Shown here piece by piece: positions 8,898 through 18,493 of a stretch of 64,000 nucleotides of DNA. The translations under genes and the position numbers were made by a program. The notes under the pieces were generated by a model, which saw only the letters and a program-made list of their open reading frames with translations, was not told the DNA's origin and searched no databases. This stretch comes from Streptomyces sp. CG1 (lineage in GTDB: Bacteria; Actinomycetota; Actinomycetes; Streptomycetales; Streptomycetaceae): the NCBI RefSeq assembly GCF_041080625.1, contig NZ_CP163518.1, positions 9,293,501 to 9,357,500 on the forward strand. The letters run 5' to 3'. The number at the start of each line of letters is the position of its first letter. The stretch's first letter is position 1.

Positions 8898-9973
8898 TGA
8901 GCATGGCGCAGCAGGCTGAGCCGGCCCTCGGCAGGCCGCCGGCGTCCGGCCCGAAGGGCAGCGACGGCCGTACCACGCGGCGCCCGCTGGCGTTGCGGCT
9001 GCTGGCGCGCCCCGAGGTGGGTGTCTTCCTCGGTGCGGCCGCTGTACTGGTCTTCTTCCTGATCGCCGCGCCCGCGGTGCGTCAGGGCAGTTCGATGGCG
9101 ACGATCCTGTACCAGTCCTCGACGATCGGGATCATGGCGCTGCCGGTGGCGCTGCTGATGATCGGCGGCGAGTTCGACCTGTCCTCGGGTGTCGCGGTGA
9201 TCTCCTCCGCGCTGACCGCGAGCATGCTCAGCTACCAGCTGACCCTGAACGTGTGGAGCGGCGTGATCGTCGCCCTGGCCGTCTCGCTCGCCGTCGGGTT
9301 CTTCAACGGCTGGCTGGTGGTGAAGACCGGCCTGCCCAGCTTCCTGATCACGCTGGGCACGTTCCTGATCCTGCAGGGCGTGAACCTGGCCGTGACCAAG
9401 CTGGTCACGGGCAATGTCGCCACCGACGACATCAGCGACATGGACGGCTTCGCCCAGGCCAGGAAGATCTTCGCGTCGTCGTTCGACGTGGGCGGGGTGC
9501 AGGTGAAGATCACGATCGTGTGGTGGCTGGTCTTCGCCGCGCTGGCCACCTGGGTGCTGCTGCGCACGAAGTACGGCAACTGGATCTTCGCGGTCGGCGG
9601 GAACAAGGAGTCCGCCCGGGCGGTGGGTGTGCCGGTCACCTTCACCAAGATCTCCCTGTTCATGCTGGTCGGTCTCGGCGCCTGGTTCGTCGGCATGCAC
9701 AACCTGTTCTCCTTCAACACCGTGCAGTCCGGCGAGGGCGTCAGCAACGAGCTGATCTACATCGCGGCCGCGGTGATCGGCGGCTGCCTGCTCACCGGTG
9801 GCGCCGGCTCGGCGATCGGCTCGGTCTTCGGGGCGTTCATGTTCGGCATGGTCAACCAGGGCATCGTCTACGCCGGCTGGAACCCCGACTGGTTCAAGGC
9901 CTTCCTCGGCGTGATGCTCCTGGGCGCCGTCCTGATCAACCAGTGGGTCCAGCGCACCGCGACCCGGAGGTAA
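8897..9973 (+). CDS. ABC transporter permease (RbsC type)
   Basis: A 358-residue permease with about ten hydrophobic segments. It has the RbsC-family landmarks [41 protein letters not shown] and [17 protein letters not shown]. The ATG at 8897 overlaps the preceding stop, indicating translational coupling; a GTG at 8894 is also in frame. It forms the membrane channel of the sugar/cyclitol importer with 7878-8897 and 9978-10889. Confidence 0.93.
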   Translation: MSMAQQAEPALGRPPASGPKGSDGRTTRRPLALRLLARPEVGVFLGAAAVLVFFLIAAPAVRQGSSMATILYQSSTIGIMALPVALLMIGGEFDLSSGVAVISSALTASMLSYQLTLNVWSGVIVALAVSLAVGFFNGWLVVKTGLPSFLITLGTFLILQGVNLAVTKLVTGNVATDDISDMDGFAQARKIFASSFDVGGVQVKITIVWWLVFAALATWVLLRTKYGNWIFAVGGNKESARAVGVPVTFTKISLFMLVGLGAWFVGMHNLFSFNTVQSGEGVSNELIYIAAAVIGGCLLTGGAGSAIGSVFGAFMFGMVNQGIVYAGWNPDWFKAFLGVMLLGAVLINQWVQRTATRR

Positions 9974-9977
9974 CGCC

Positions 9978-10889
<912 letters not shown>

Positions 10890-10891
10890 CC

Positions 10892-11800
10892 ATGGCCACC
10901 CCCACCCCGCTGGACCGGATCCGGGTCGGCTCGGCCCCCGACTCCTGGGGCGTCTGGTTCCCCGACGACCCGCGGCAGGTGCCCTGGGCACGCTTCCTCG
11001 ACGAGGTCTCCGAAGCGGGCTACGAGTGGATCGAACTCGGCCCCTACGGCTACCTCCCCACCGACCCCGCGCGCCTCAGGGACGAGGTGGCCCGGCGGAA
11101 CCTGAAGGTCTCGGCGGGCACGGTCTTCACCGGCATGCACCGCGGGCCGTCCGTGTGGGAGGAGACCTGGGCCCATGTCAGCCAGGTCGCCGCACTCACC
11201 CAGGCGATGGGGGCACGGCATCTGGTGGTCATCCCCTCCTTCTGGCGCGACGACAAGACCGCCGAGATCCTGGAGCCGCCGGAGCTGACCGCCGAGCAGT
11301 GGGCACACCTGACCAAGGGCATGGAGCGGCTCGGCCACGAGGTCAAGGAGACGTACGGCCTGGACATCGTGGTGCACCCGCATGCCGACACCCACATCGA
11401 CACCGAGGACCACGTCGAACGCTTCCTGGACTCGACCGACACGGACCTGGTCAACCTCTGCCTGGACACCGGGCACTACGCCTACTGCGGCGGGGACAGC
11501 GTCAAGCTCATCGAGACCTACGGCGAGCGCATCGGCTACCTCCACCTCAAGCAGGTGGACCCGGGGATCCTCGCCGAGGTGCAGGCCGAGGGGACTGCGT
11601 TCGGGCCCGCCGTGGCCCGCGGTGTGATGTGCGAACCGCCCTCCGGCGTACCGGAGTTGGGGCCGGTGATGGAGGCGGCGCAGCGGCTCGGCGTGGACCT
11701 GTTCGCCATCGTGGAACAGGACATGTACCCGTGCGAGCCGGACAAGCCTCTGCCGATCGCGGTCCGCACCCGTCGGTTCCTGCGCTCCTGCGGGGCTTGA
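10892..11800 (+). CDS. Sugar phosphate isomerase/epimerase-like TIM barrel (IolE-like)
   Basis: A 302-residue AP-endonuclease-2-type TIM barrel. The N-terminus RVGSAPDSWGVWFPDD resembles inosose dehydratase IolE. Metal-ligand positions are suggested by WIELGPYG, VVHPHADTHI, CLDTGHYAYCGGD, YLHLKQVD and VEQDMYP. IolE removes water from scyllo-inosose in inositol breakdown; other members are ketose epimerases. Its start lies 2 bp after the ATPase stop, so it belongs to the transport operon. The exact substrate is inferred, not shown. Confidence 0.78.
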   Translation: MATPTPLDRIRVGSAPDSWGVWFPDDPRQVPWARFLDEVSEAGYEWIELGPYGYLPTDPARLRDEVARRNLKVSAGTVFTGMHRGPSVWEETWAHVSQVAALTQAMGARHLVVIPSFWRDDKTAEILEPPELTAEQWAHLTKGMERLGHEVKETYGLDIVVHPHADTHIDTEDHVERFLDSTDTDLVNLCLDTGHYAYCGGDSVKLIETYGERIGYLHLKQVDPGILAEVQAEGTAFGPAVARGVMCEPPSGVPELGPVMEAAQRLGVDLFAIVEQDMYPCEPDKPLPIAVRTRRFLRSCGA

Positions 11801-11980
11801 GGATCCGGAGCGGTGCGTGGGCCGGTTCCTGCGTTTGCGGGGACCGGCCTTCGGCGTGCCCGGCGGGTCGGTTCCTGCGGTACGGCAACGGATTCGGGCA
11901 AGGGGCGGCCGGGAACCAACCGGGGGCACGTGGGCGTTGAGCATGATGACGGGGGACGCCCGCGCAGACGGGAGGACGAG

Positions 11981-12175
11981 ATGACACAGCGCACGGAACC
12001 CGGAAAGACGCCCCGGGATGCCACCGACGCGGCGGTCCTGCGCCGCACCCGCTTCGGCTCGCTGCCCAAGCGGATACGCCCCGAGGACACGGTCGAGACC
12101 AAGCCGGCGACCGTGCCGGACCCGGCGCGGGACACCTACAACCCGGACGAGTGGCTGGTGCGCTACTGCCTCTGA
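11981..12175 (+). CDS. Small hypothetical protein, 64 aa
   Basis: A short hydrophilic protein (MTQRTEPGKTPRD...WLVRYCL) with no signal peptide, membrane segment or recognised domain. The ATG at 11981 follows GGGAGGACGAG, a good ribosome binding site. Coding is supported by that site and by a perfect terminator just after the stop. The C-terminal NPDEWLVRYCL looks like a conserved tail motif. The longer frame from 11813 has a composition unlike coding sequence. Function unknown. Confidence 0.6.
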   Translation: MTQRTEPGKTPRDATDAAVLRRTRFGSLPKRIRPEDTVETKPATVPDPARDTYNPDEWLVRYCL

Positions 12176-12185
12176 GCCGCACCGA

Positions 12186-12229
12186 GCGGGACGGCGCCGT
12201 GACCGATGAGGCTCACGGCGCCGTCCCGC
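12186..12229. terminator. Bidirectional terminator, 17-bp perfect stem
   Basis: GCGGGACGGCGCCGTGA (12186-12202) pairs perfectly with TCACGGCGCCGTCCCGC (12213-12229) around a 10-nt loop. It sits between the convergent genes ending at 12175 and 12250 and probably stops transcription from both sides. Confidence 0.85.
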
Positions 12230-12249
12230 CCGTCGAAGGAGGCGCGGGG

Positions 12250-13254
12250 TCAGGCCTGGCGGACCTCCGCCAGCGTCACCGGCCGGTGCTCGTGCAGGGA
12301 CAGGGTGCAGGCCTCGGCGATCCAGCCCGCCTCCAGGGCGTCCTCGATGGTGCAGGGGGAGGGGCGGGTGCCGGCCACGACCTCGGTGAACGCGGTGAGT
12401 TCCGCGCGGTAGGCGTCGGTGAAGCGGTCCATGAAGAAGTCGTGCGGAGTGCCGGCCGGGAAGGTCACTCCGGGTTCGACCGAGCGCAGCGGCAGCTTGT
12501 CGTCCAGGCCGACGGCGATGGAGTCCTGGAAGCCGTGGAGTTCCAGGCGAACGTCGTAACCCCGGGCGTTGTGGCGGGAGTTGGAGACCACCGCGATGGT
12601 GCCGTCGTCCAGAGTGAGGATCGCACCGGTGGTGTCGGCGTCGCCCGCTTTCCTGATGTAGTCGGCACCCCGGTTGCCGCCGACCGCGTACACCTCGGTG
12701 ACCTCACGGCCGGTCACCCAGCGGATGATGTCGAAGTCGTGCACAGAGCAGTCCCGGAAGATGCCACCGGACGCGGCGACGTACGCGGCCGGCGGCGGCG
12801 CCGGGTCCAGCGTCGTGGAGCGGACCGTGTGCAGCCTGCCCAGCTCGCCCGCCCGGACGGCGGCGCGCGCGGCGGTGAAGCCCGCGTCGAAGCGGCGGTT
12901 GTAGCCGATCTGGATCGGCACGTCGCTGCCCTGCACGGACTTCAGCACCTCGACGCCTTCGCCCATCGTCTTCGCGACGGGCTTCTCGCAGAAGACCGGG
13001 ACGCCGGCCTCGACGCCGGCCAGGATCAGGGCGGGGTGGGCGTCCGTCGCGGCCGCCACCACGATGCCGTCCACACCGGCGGCCAGCAGCGCCTCCGGCG
13101 AGTCCACGACCTCGGCCCCGAACCGCTCGGCGGCGGCCTTGGCCGCGTCCGCGAACGGGTCGGTGACGACGAGCGACTCGACGGCGTCGAGGCCGGAGAG
13201 GGTCTCGGCGTGGAAGGCGCCGATGCGGCCGAGGCCGAGGATTCCGATACGCAT
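12250..13254 (-). CDS. iolG: Gfo/Idh/MocA oxidoreductase, inositol 2-dehydrogenase-like
   Basis: A 334-residue NAD(P)-dependent dehydrogenase. The Rossmann motif GLGRIG is at residues 7-12 and the catalytic-site EKP at 90-92 (Lys91). IGYNRRFD near 118-125 and CSVHDFDIIRW, with the substrate His/Asp pair, are typical of inositol dehydrogenases. It would oxidise myo-inositol or a methylated or isomeric inositol at C2. It is the last gene of an operon with the PhyH dioxygenase and SDR. The IolG assignment rests on motif resemblance, so other cyclitols remain possible. Confidence 0.78.
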   Translation of the reverse strand: MRIGILGLGRIGAFHAETLSGLDAVESLVVTDPFADAAKAAAERFGAEVVDSPEALLAAGVDGIVVAAATDAHPALILAGVEAGVPVFCEKPVAKTMGEGVEVLKSVQGSDVPIQIGYNRRFDAGFTAARAAVRAGELGRLHTVRSTTLDPAPPPAAYVAASGGIFRDCSVHDFDIIRWVTGREVTEVYAVGGNRGADYIRKAGDADTTGAILTLDDGTIAVVSNSRHNARGYDVRLELHGFQDSIAVGLDDKLPLRSVEPGVTFPAGTPHDFFMDRFTDAYRAELTAFTEVVAGTRPSPCTIEDALEAGWIAEACTLSLHEHRPVTLAEVRQA

Positions 13255-13305
13255 GAGGATGAGGCTCCTTGCAGGTCTTACACGGGGAGGAGAGGGGAGG
13301 GAGGT

Positions 13306-14094
13306 TCAGTCGAGTCCGCCGAGCACGTTCTGGTCCCAGTCGATCACCGACCCGGTCACCACACCGGAGCGATCCGAGAGCAGGAACACCACGAAGTCGG
13401 CGATCTCGTCCGGTTGGCCCAGCTTGCCCATCGGCAGTTTCGCCGCGGCCTGGTCCCGCCAGTCGTCACCGGCGCCGTGGAAGGCGCGCTGCGTGGCGTC
13501 CTCGCCCTCCGTCGCGGTCCAGCCGATGTTCAGACCGTTGATCCGGATCCGGTCCCAGCGATGGGCGTGCGCCGCGTTGCGGGTCAGACCCACGAGGCCC
13601 GCCTTGGCGGCGACGTACGGCGCCAGGAACGGCTGACCGCCGTGCGCCGAGGAGGTGATGATGTTGACGATCGTGCCGGGCGCCTTGCGCTTCACCATGT
13701 CGGCGACCGCCGCCTGCATCGCGAAGAACGGCCCCTTGAGGTTGATCGCGATATGCGCGTCGAACAGCTCCGGCGTCGTGTCCAGCAGCGTGCCGCGCGA
13801 GGTCAGCCCCGCCGAGTTCACCAGACAGTCGATCCGGCCGCAGGCGTCCACCACCTCGGCGACCGCGGCCCTGGCCTGCTCGGCGTCCGACAGATCGGCG
13901 CGCACGAACATCGCCTTGCCCCCGGCCGCGGCCAGCTCGGCCACCAGCGCCTCACCCGGTTCCGTACGGCGGCCGGTGACCGCCACGACGGCGCCTTCGC
14001 GGACGGCGGCCCGCGCGATCGCGGCACCGACCCCCTGGCTGCCGCCGTTGACCAGGACGATCCTGTCCCGGAGAAGTCCGTCGAGAAGTCCCAT
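13306..14094 (-). CDS. SDR-family oxidoreductase
   Basis: A 262-residue classical short-chain dehydrogenase. The cofactor loop is GGSQGVGAA (residues 17-25), NSAG is at 93-96, the catalytic Ser lies in TSSAHGG (near 148), with Tyr160 and Lys164 in YVAAK. Arginines after the second strand (TGRR, 40-43) favour NADP(H). It is the middle gene of the operon with the dioxygenase (18 bp upstream) and the IolG-like enzyme (51 bp downstream). It presumably oxidises or reduces a ring hydroxyl or keto group of the same substrate. Confidence 0.88.
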   Translation of the reverse strand: MGLLDGLLRDRIVLVNGGSQGVGAAIARAAVREGAVVAVTGRRTEPGEALVAELAAAGGKAMFVRADLSDAEQARAAVAEVVDACGRIDCLVNSAGLTSRGTLLDTTPELFDAHIAINLKGPFFAMQAAVADMVKRKAPGTIVNIITSSAHGGQPFLAPYVAAKAGLVGLTRNAAHAHRWDRIRINGLNIGWTATEGEDATQRAFHGAGDDWRDQAAAKLPMGKLGQPDEIADFVVFLLSDRSGVVTGSVIDWDQNVLGGLD

Positions 14095-14112
14095 GACCAG
14101 CCCTGACCTTCC

Positions 14113-15279
14113 TCAGCTCTCTCGCCGTTCCGTACCGGCCCGCAACTGCGCACGCAGCCGCTCCGGGGTCCACTTCTCGCGCACCGCCCGCCGCACCACG
14201 TCCGCCTGCGCGGGCGGGGCCAGACCGTCGACCGGCGGGTCGCTGTCGAGGTTGGTCGGGAAGGGGTAGCCCTCGGCGCTCGCCGCGATCACGTTCTCCA
14301 GCCACGTCTCGCCGGCGCCCTCGGCTGCGCGGCGCAGCAGCACCGGGAACACCGCGTTCGCCACGGCCTCCCGGTCCACCGTCTCCATCGCGCGCCCGAA
14401 GGCGGAGGACATCTGGAGCAGATTGGCCGTGCGCCGCACGTCCGCCGTGCGGTTGGTGCCGGCGGCGTGGAAGAGCGCCGGGTTGAAGAAGGCCGCGTCG
14501 CCCTTGGCGAGCGGGAGTTGTACGTGGCGCGCCTCGAAGTACGCCTGGAATTCCGGCAGTCGCCAGGCAAGATAGCCCGGCTCGTACCGCTGCGAGTACG
14601 GCAGACAGAGCGTCGGGCCCGACGCCACCGGCATGTCGCAGTGGGCGACCGCGCCCTGGAGGGTGAGCAGCGGGGAGAGGCGGTGCACATGGGCGGGGTA
14701 GGCGGCCGCGGCCCTGTTGCTCAGGAAACCGAGGTGGTAGTCCCGGTGCGCGCTCTGGCCGGCGCCGCCCGGGTTGACCACGTTGACCTGCGAGGTCACC
14801 TGGTAGCCGGGGCCCAGCCAGGCGGCCGCGACCAGGGCCAGGACGTCGTTCGCGTAGTAGTCGGCGAACGCCTCCGGGTCGTACAGGGCCGTCTTCTCCA
14901 GCGCGTTCCACACCCGGTCGTTGGCGCCCGGCTTCGCGAAGTGGTCGCCCGCGGCCGCCCCCGAGGCCCGCTGCTCGGAGATCAGCGCCTCGAACACCGC
15001 GGTGACCCGGTCGACGACGGACGGATCGGCGAAGGCACCCCGCACCACGACGATCCCGGGGCCGCCGGCGAACGCCCGCACCAGCTCGGCCCGCAGCGCG
15101 TCCCGGTCCTCGGCGGTGCGCAGCCGCTCACCCTCGTACACCAGGACGTTCTCCGCCACGGACGCGGCGTGCGGATAGTCCGCCAGATGTGTCGTCCGGT
15201 CGATCAGGGCGCGGAAGGCGCCGAGATCGCAGTCCTGCTCGGACAGCCAGGCGCGGCCTGGCGCGGAAGCGACGGACAT
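14113..15279 (-). CDS. Phytanoyl-CoA dioxygenase (PhyH) family Fe(II)/2-oxoglutarate enzyme
   Basis: A 388-residue member of the PhyH family. The facial triad is visible as H178-x-D180 (SAHRDYH) and the distal His272 (FFNPALFHAAGTNRT), with Arg278 placed to bind 2-oxoglutarate. Such enzymes hydroxylate or demethylate aliphatic substrates. As first gene of an operon with an IolG-like dehydrogenase and an SDR, beside a LacI regulator, it may remove a methyl group from, or hydroxylate, a sugar or cyclitol. That role is inference. A TGT-N4-ACA motif lies about 100 bp upstream. Confidence 0.8.
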   Translation of the reverse strand: MSVASAPGRAWLSEQDCDLGAFRALIDRTTHLADYPHAASVAENVLVYEGERLRTAEDRDALRAELVRAFAGGPGIVVVRGAFADPSVVDRVTAVFEALISEQRASGAAAGDHFAKPGANDRVWNALEKTALYDPEAFADYYANDVLALVAAAWLGPGYQVTSQVNVVNPGGAGQSAHRDYHLGFLSNRAAAAYPAHVHRLSPLLTLQGAVAHCDMPVASGPTLCLPYSQRYEPGYLAWRLPEFQAYFEARHVQLPLAKGDAAFFNPALFHAAGTNRTADVRRTANLLQMSSAFGRAMETVDREAVANAVFPVLLRRAAEGAGETWLENVIAASAEGYPFPTNLDSDPPVDGLAPPAQADVVRRAVREKWTPERLRAQLRAGTERRES

Positions 15280-15380
15280 CGGTGTCCTTTCGGTCAGGGC
15301 CTGGCGGCCTCGGGCCTTCGATCCCGGCCTCCGGCCGATTGCGGCTTTCGGCCACGGGAACGACGCGGCCCTGTCATTCT

Positions 15381-15394
15381 TGTCAGTACAAACC
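15381..15394 (+). promoter_or_regulatory. Candidate operator TGTCAGTACAAACC
   Basis: This site lies in the 165-bp divergent region between the PhyH operon and a LacI gene. The sequence contains TTGT-N4-ACAA (15380-15391) and matches the site at 7738-7751 in 13 of 14 positions. The match suggests common control of the transport operon and this catabolic operon. Confidence 0.45.
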
Positions 15395-15444
15395 CCTCGA
15401 ACAACCAGCAGTCGGCCATCAAAAACCCCTCAAGGAGCCGGGCC

Positions 15445-16476
15445 ATGGGCCACCCGTTCCCGATCCGGGAGATCGCACGTCAGGCGGGTCTCAGCGAGGC
15501 CACCGTGGACCGAGTGCTGAACGGCAGGGGAGGGGTGCGCGAGAGCACCGCGCAGGAGGTGCGCCGGGCCATCGCCGACCTCGACCGGCAGCGCACACAG
15601 GTCCGGCTGGTCGGGCGTACGTTCATGGTCGACATCGTGGTGCAGGCGCCCGAGCGGTTCTCGACCGCCGTGCGCTCCGCTCTGGAGGCCGAACTGCCGT
15701 CCCTGCACCCGGCGGTGGTCCGCTCCCGCTTCCACTTCCGTGAGACCGGCCCGGCAGCCGAGCAGGTCAGGACGCTGGACCGGATCGCCCGGCGCGGTTC
15801 CCAGGGCGTGATCCTCAAGGCGCCGGACGTTCCTGAGGTCACCGCGGCCGTGGGCCGGCTCACCGCGTCCGGCATCCCGGTCGTCACCCTGGTCACCGAC
15901 CTGCCCGCCAGCGGCCGGGTCGGCTACGTCGGCAGCGACAACCGCGCCGCCGGCGCCACCGCCGCCTATCTGATGGGCCAGTGGCTCGGCGACCGGCCCG
16001 GCAACGTCCTCACCAGCCTCAGCAGCGGCTTCTTCCGCAACGAGGAGGAGCGTGAGATGGGCTTCCGCAGCGTGATGCGGGCCCGGCATCCCGGGCGGAC
16101 CCTGGTGGAGATCGCCGAGGGACAGGGCCTGGACGCCACCCAGTACGACCTGGTCCGCGCCGCCCTGGCACGGGACCCGGAGATCCGGGCCGTGTACTCC
16201 ATCGGCGGCGGCAACGTCGCGACCCTGCGTGCCTTCGCCGACCTCGGCCGCACCTGCGCGGTGTTCATCGCCCACGACCTCGACCACGACAACACCCGGC
16301 TGCTGCGCGAGCACCGGCTGTCCGCCGTGCTCCACCACGATCTGCGCCATGACATGCGGGAGGCCTGCCATCTCGTCATGCGGGCACACGGCGCGCTGCC
16401 CCCGGCCGGCCCGCCGCTGCCGTCCGCGATCCAGGTCGTCACGCCGTACAACATGCCCGCACCGACGGACGGCTGA
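15445..16476 (+). CDS. LacI-family transcriptional regulator with sugar-binding domain
   Basis: A 343-residue regulator. The N-terminal HTH reads IREIARQAGLSEATVDRVLNG (residues 7-27), with the hinge region near 45-60. The effector domain is RbsB-like (RRGSQGVILKAPDV, GIPVVTLVTDLP, RVGYVGSDN), similar to regulators of sugar and inositol catabolism. The ATG at 15445 is preceded by AAGGAG. It is divergent from the PhyH/SDR/IolG operon and probably represses it. The effector is presumably the same cyclitol or sugar. Confidence 0.9.
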   Translation: MGHPFPIREIARQAGLSEATVDRVLNGRGGVRESTAQEVRRAIADLDRQRTQVRLVGRTFMVDIVVQAPERFSTAVRSALEAELPSLHPAVVRSRFHFRETGPAAEQVRTLDRIARRGSQGVILKAPDVPEVTAAVGRLTASGIPVVTLVTDLPASGRVGYVGSDNRAAGATAAYLMGQWLGDRPGNVLTSLSSGFFRNEEEREMGFRSVMRARHPGRTLVEIAEGQGLDATQYDLVRAALARDPEIRAVYSIGGGNVATLRAFADLGRTCAVFIAHDLDHDNTRLLREHRLSAVLHHDLRHDMREACHLVMRAHGALPPAGPPLPSAIQVVTPYNMPAPTDG

Positions 16477-16485
16477 GAGGGAGCG

Positions 16486-17073
16486 ATGACACGCACCGAA
16501 CAGATCGAGATCGAGGGCGTCCCCCTCCTCGCGACCCTCGTACCTGGCGACGGCATCGGGCTCCTGGCTCTGCACGGCAGCAACGAGGGCGGCACCGCCG
16601 AACTCGCCGGCATCGTCGCCCGCCGCTGCGGCGCCACCAGCCTCGTCTTCACCCAGCCGGGCGCCCTGCAGCCCGTCCACATCCCGTCCCCGCGCATGGC
16701 GGCCGACCACTGCGCACTGCTCCAGGAGTTCCTGCAGCGGGTCTCCCTCACGGTCTCTCTGCACGGCCATATGCGCCCCGAGGCCCCGCACACCATCTAC
16801 CTGGGCGGCGCCAACCGCCCCGCGGCCCGTGTCCTGGCCGAGGCGTTCGCCGCCGGGGCCCCGCAGTTCCCGGCCGTCACCGACCTCGCGGTGATTCCGC
16901 CGGCCCTGCGCGGCGTACACCCCCAAAACCCCGTCAACCTGACCCGCCTCGCCGGAGTCCAGGTGGAACTACCACTCCTGGCCCGTAAGAGCGGCGGTGC
17001 CGACATCCCGCCGGATGCGGTGGCGGACGCGCTGACGGCGGGCGTGGAAGAGCTGAGCAGATCAACGTCGTGA
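16486..17073 (+). CDS. Poly-gamma-glutamate hydrolase family protein
   Basis: A 195-residue protein resembling the PghP/PghZ-like (DUF867) zinc-dependent hydrolases that cut gamma-glutamyl bonds. Metal-ligand candidates are the His and Glu of LHGSNEGGTAE (about residues 26-36), the His residues of VSLHGHM and the Glu of VQVELPLLAR. There is no signal peptide. It starts 9 bp after the LacI stop and is probably cotranscribed. A role in sugar catabolism is not obvious; amide or gamma-glutamyl hydrolysis in the cytoplasm is the family expectation. Confidence 0.75.
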   Translation: MTRTEQIEIEGVPLLATLVPGDGIGLLALHGSNEGGTAELAGIVARRCGATSLVFTQPGALQPVHIPSPRMAADHCALLQEFLQRVSLTVSLHGHMRPEAPHTIYLGGANRPAARVLAEAFAAGAPQFPAVTDLAVIPPALRGVHPQNPVNLTRLAGVQVELPLLARKSGGADIPPDAVADALTAGVEELSRSTS

Positions 17074-17077
17074 GCGG

Positions 17078-17195
17078 CAGCACCGCCAAGGGGCGCGGGG
17101 CCATGTCTGATATGCGGCTACCGCCGCGTGGGCGCGACAAGCCACGACGGACCCGCGGACGACTGACGGCACATCGCGGCACTCCTGGCGGCGCC
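17078..17195 (+). repeat. Dispersed Streptomyces-type intergenic repeat (copy 1)
   Basis: The gap after the hydrolase gene contains AAGGGGCGCGGGG, then GCGCGACAAGCCACGACG, and ends with GACGGCACA. The same blocks in the same order, with variation, occur inverted at about 61395-61510. This looks like a dispersed non-coding repeat with terminator-like GC-rich inverted segments (CGGCTACCGCCGCG). Confidence 0.5.
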
Positions 17196-17213
17196 TGCAG
17201 CAGAGAGCCCAGG

Positions 17214-18374
17214 TCAACCTGCCTCCACGTCCACCCACGTCTTGCGCTGAGCGGCCAGCGTCATTGCGTCCAACGCGGCAGCGCTCCGCACCGCATCCGT
17301 GAGCGTCGTACCGTACGCCGTCCCCTCGGCAACGGACCGCACGAACCGATACGCCTCGATCACCTTCAGATCGTCGTACCCCATCGCATTCGCCGCCCCC
17401 GGCTGAAACGCCGCGAACTCGCCGGCGCCCGGACCGACGTACACCGTGCTCACCGGCTGGTCCTGGTACGTCGAACCCCGGCTCACCGCCAGCTCGTTCA
17501 GCCGCCGGAAGTCCCAGAAGACAGCCCCCTGCGTGCCGTGCACCTCGAAGCCGTAGTTGTTCTGTTCGCCGACCGAGACCCGGCAGGCCTCCAGGACCCC
17601 GCGGGCGCCGGAGGCGAAGCGCAGCAGGCAGTTGACGTAGTCCTCGTTCTCGACCGGGCCCCGTTCGCCGCCGGCGGCAAGGGCGTGGCCGGCGGTGGCG
17701 CCGGCCGGCCGGGCCCGCTCCGGGACGAAGGTCGCGGTGTCGGCGGCGAGCGAGGCGATCTCGCCGAGCAGGAAGCGGGCCAGGTCGGCGCCGTGCGAGG
17801 CCAGGTCGCCGAGCACCCCGCTGCCGCCGCGCGCCCGCTCGTACCGCCAGGTCAGGGCGCCGTCCGGATGGGCCGCGTAGTCGCTGAACAGCCGGATGCG
17901 GACGTGGGTCACCGCGCCGATCTCGCCGGAGGCGATCAGCTCGCGGGCCGCCTCGACGGCGGGCGCGTTGCGGTAGTTGAAGCCGACCGCGCCCTGCACG
18001 CCGGCCTTGGCGACCGCGTCGGCGACCGCGCGGGCGTCCTCGGCGGTCAGCCCGACCGGCTTCTCGATCCAGATGTGCTTGCCGGCCTCGGCCATCGCCA
18101 CAGCGATCTCCCGGTGCAGGAAGTTCGGGGCGGTGATGCTGACGGCCTGCACACGCGGGTCGGCGGCCACCTCCCGCCAGTCGCGGGTCGCGGAGGCGAA
18201 CCCGAACTGCGCGGCGGCCTCCTCGGCCCGCCCCGGCACATCCTCGGCGACCGTGATCAGCCGGGGCCGCAGCGGGAGGCGCGGATAGTGGTGCGGCAGC
18301 CGCGCGTACGCCTGGGAGTGCACCCGGCCCATCCAGCCGAACCCGACGACGGCGACACCCAGCTCATCCACCAT
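17214..18374 (-). CDS. Gfo/Idh/MocA-family oxidoreductase
   Basis: A 386-residue NAD(P)-dependent sugar dehydrogenase-like protein. The Rossmann motif is GFGWMG (residues 11-16) and EKP lies at 104-106 (Lys105). The C-terminal domain contains GSGVLGDLASHGADLARFLLG, supplying the substrate-side His/Asp. The start is taken as the ATG at 18374. The open frame to 18452 crosses the operator region and lacks homology. It is divergent from a LacI gene and flanked by its candidate operator. It probably acts on a sugar or cyclitol imported by one of the nearby systems. Confidence 0.85.
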   Translation of the reverse strand: MVDELGVAVVGFGWMGRVHSQAYARLPHHYPRLPLRPRLITVAEDVPGRAEEAAAQFGFASATRDWREVAADPRVQAVSITAPNFLHREIAVAMAEAGKHIWIEKPVGLTAEDARAVADAVAKAGVQGAVGFNYRNAPAVEAARELIASGEIGAVTHVRIRLFSDYAAHPDGALTWRYERARGGSGVLGDLASHGADLARFLLGEIASLAADTATFVPERARPAGATAGHALAAGGERGPVENEDYVNCLLRFASGARGVLEACRVSVGEQNNYGFEVHGTQGAVFWDFRRLNELAVSRGSTYQDQPVSTVYVGPGAGEFAAFQPGAANAMGYDDLKVIEAYRFVRSVAEGTAYGTTLTDAVRSAAALDAMTLAAQRKTWVDVEAG

Positions 18375-18395
18375 GACAGCTCTCCCAGGGCTACT

Positions 18396-18407
18396 TGGAC
18401 CGGTCCA
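18396..18407. promoter_or_regulatory. LacI-type operator, site 1
   Basis: TGGACCGGTCCA is a perfect 12-bp palindrome, 22 bp upstream of the start of the divergent dehydrogenase. The central CG is typical of LacI-family operators. Confidence 0.6.
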
Positions 18408-18477
18408 TGCTCTGTCCAGGTCACCTTTGTGCTGACATGGCAGGCGTGTCAACCCTTTGACAGACCGGCACGCCGCA

Positions 18478-18489
18478 TGGAACGGTCCA
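18478..18489. promoter_or_regulatory. LacI-type operator, site 2
   Basis: TGGAACGGTCCA differs from site 1 by a single base and lies immediately before the ATG of the LacI gene. The pair, 82 bp apart centre to centre, fits repression of the dehydrogenase together with autoregulation. Confidence 0.55.
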
Positions 18490-18493
18490 GGTC

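Noticed and set aside
12250..15279. Complete myo-inositol (iol) operon
   Set aside because: Only IolG- and IolE-like genes are present. IolB, IolC, IolD and IolA are absent and a PhyH dioxygenase is included, so the pathway differs or the remaining genes lie elsewhere.
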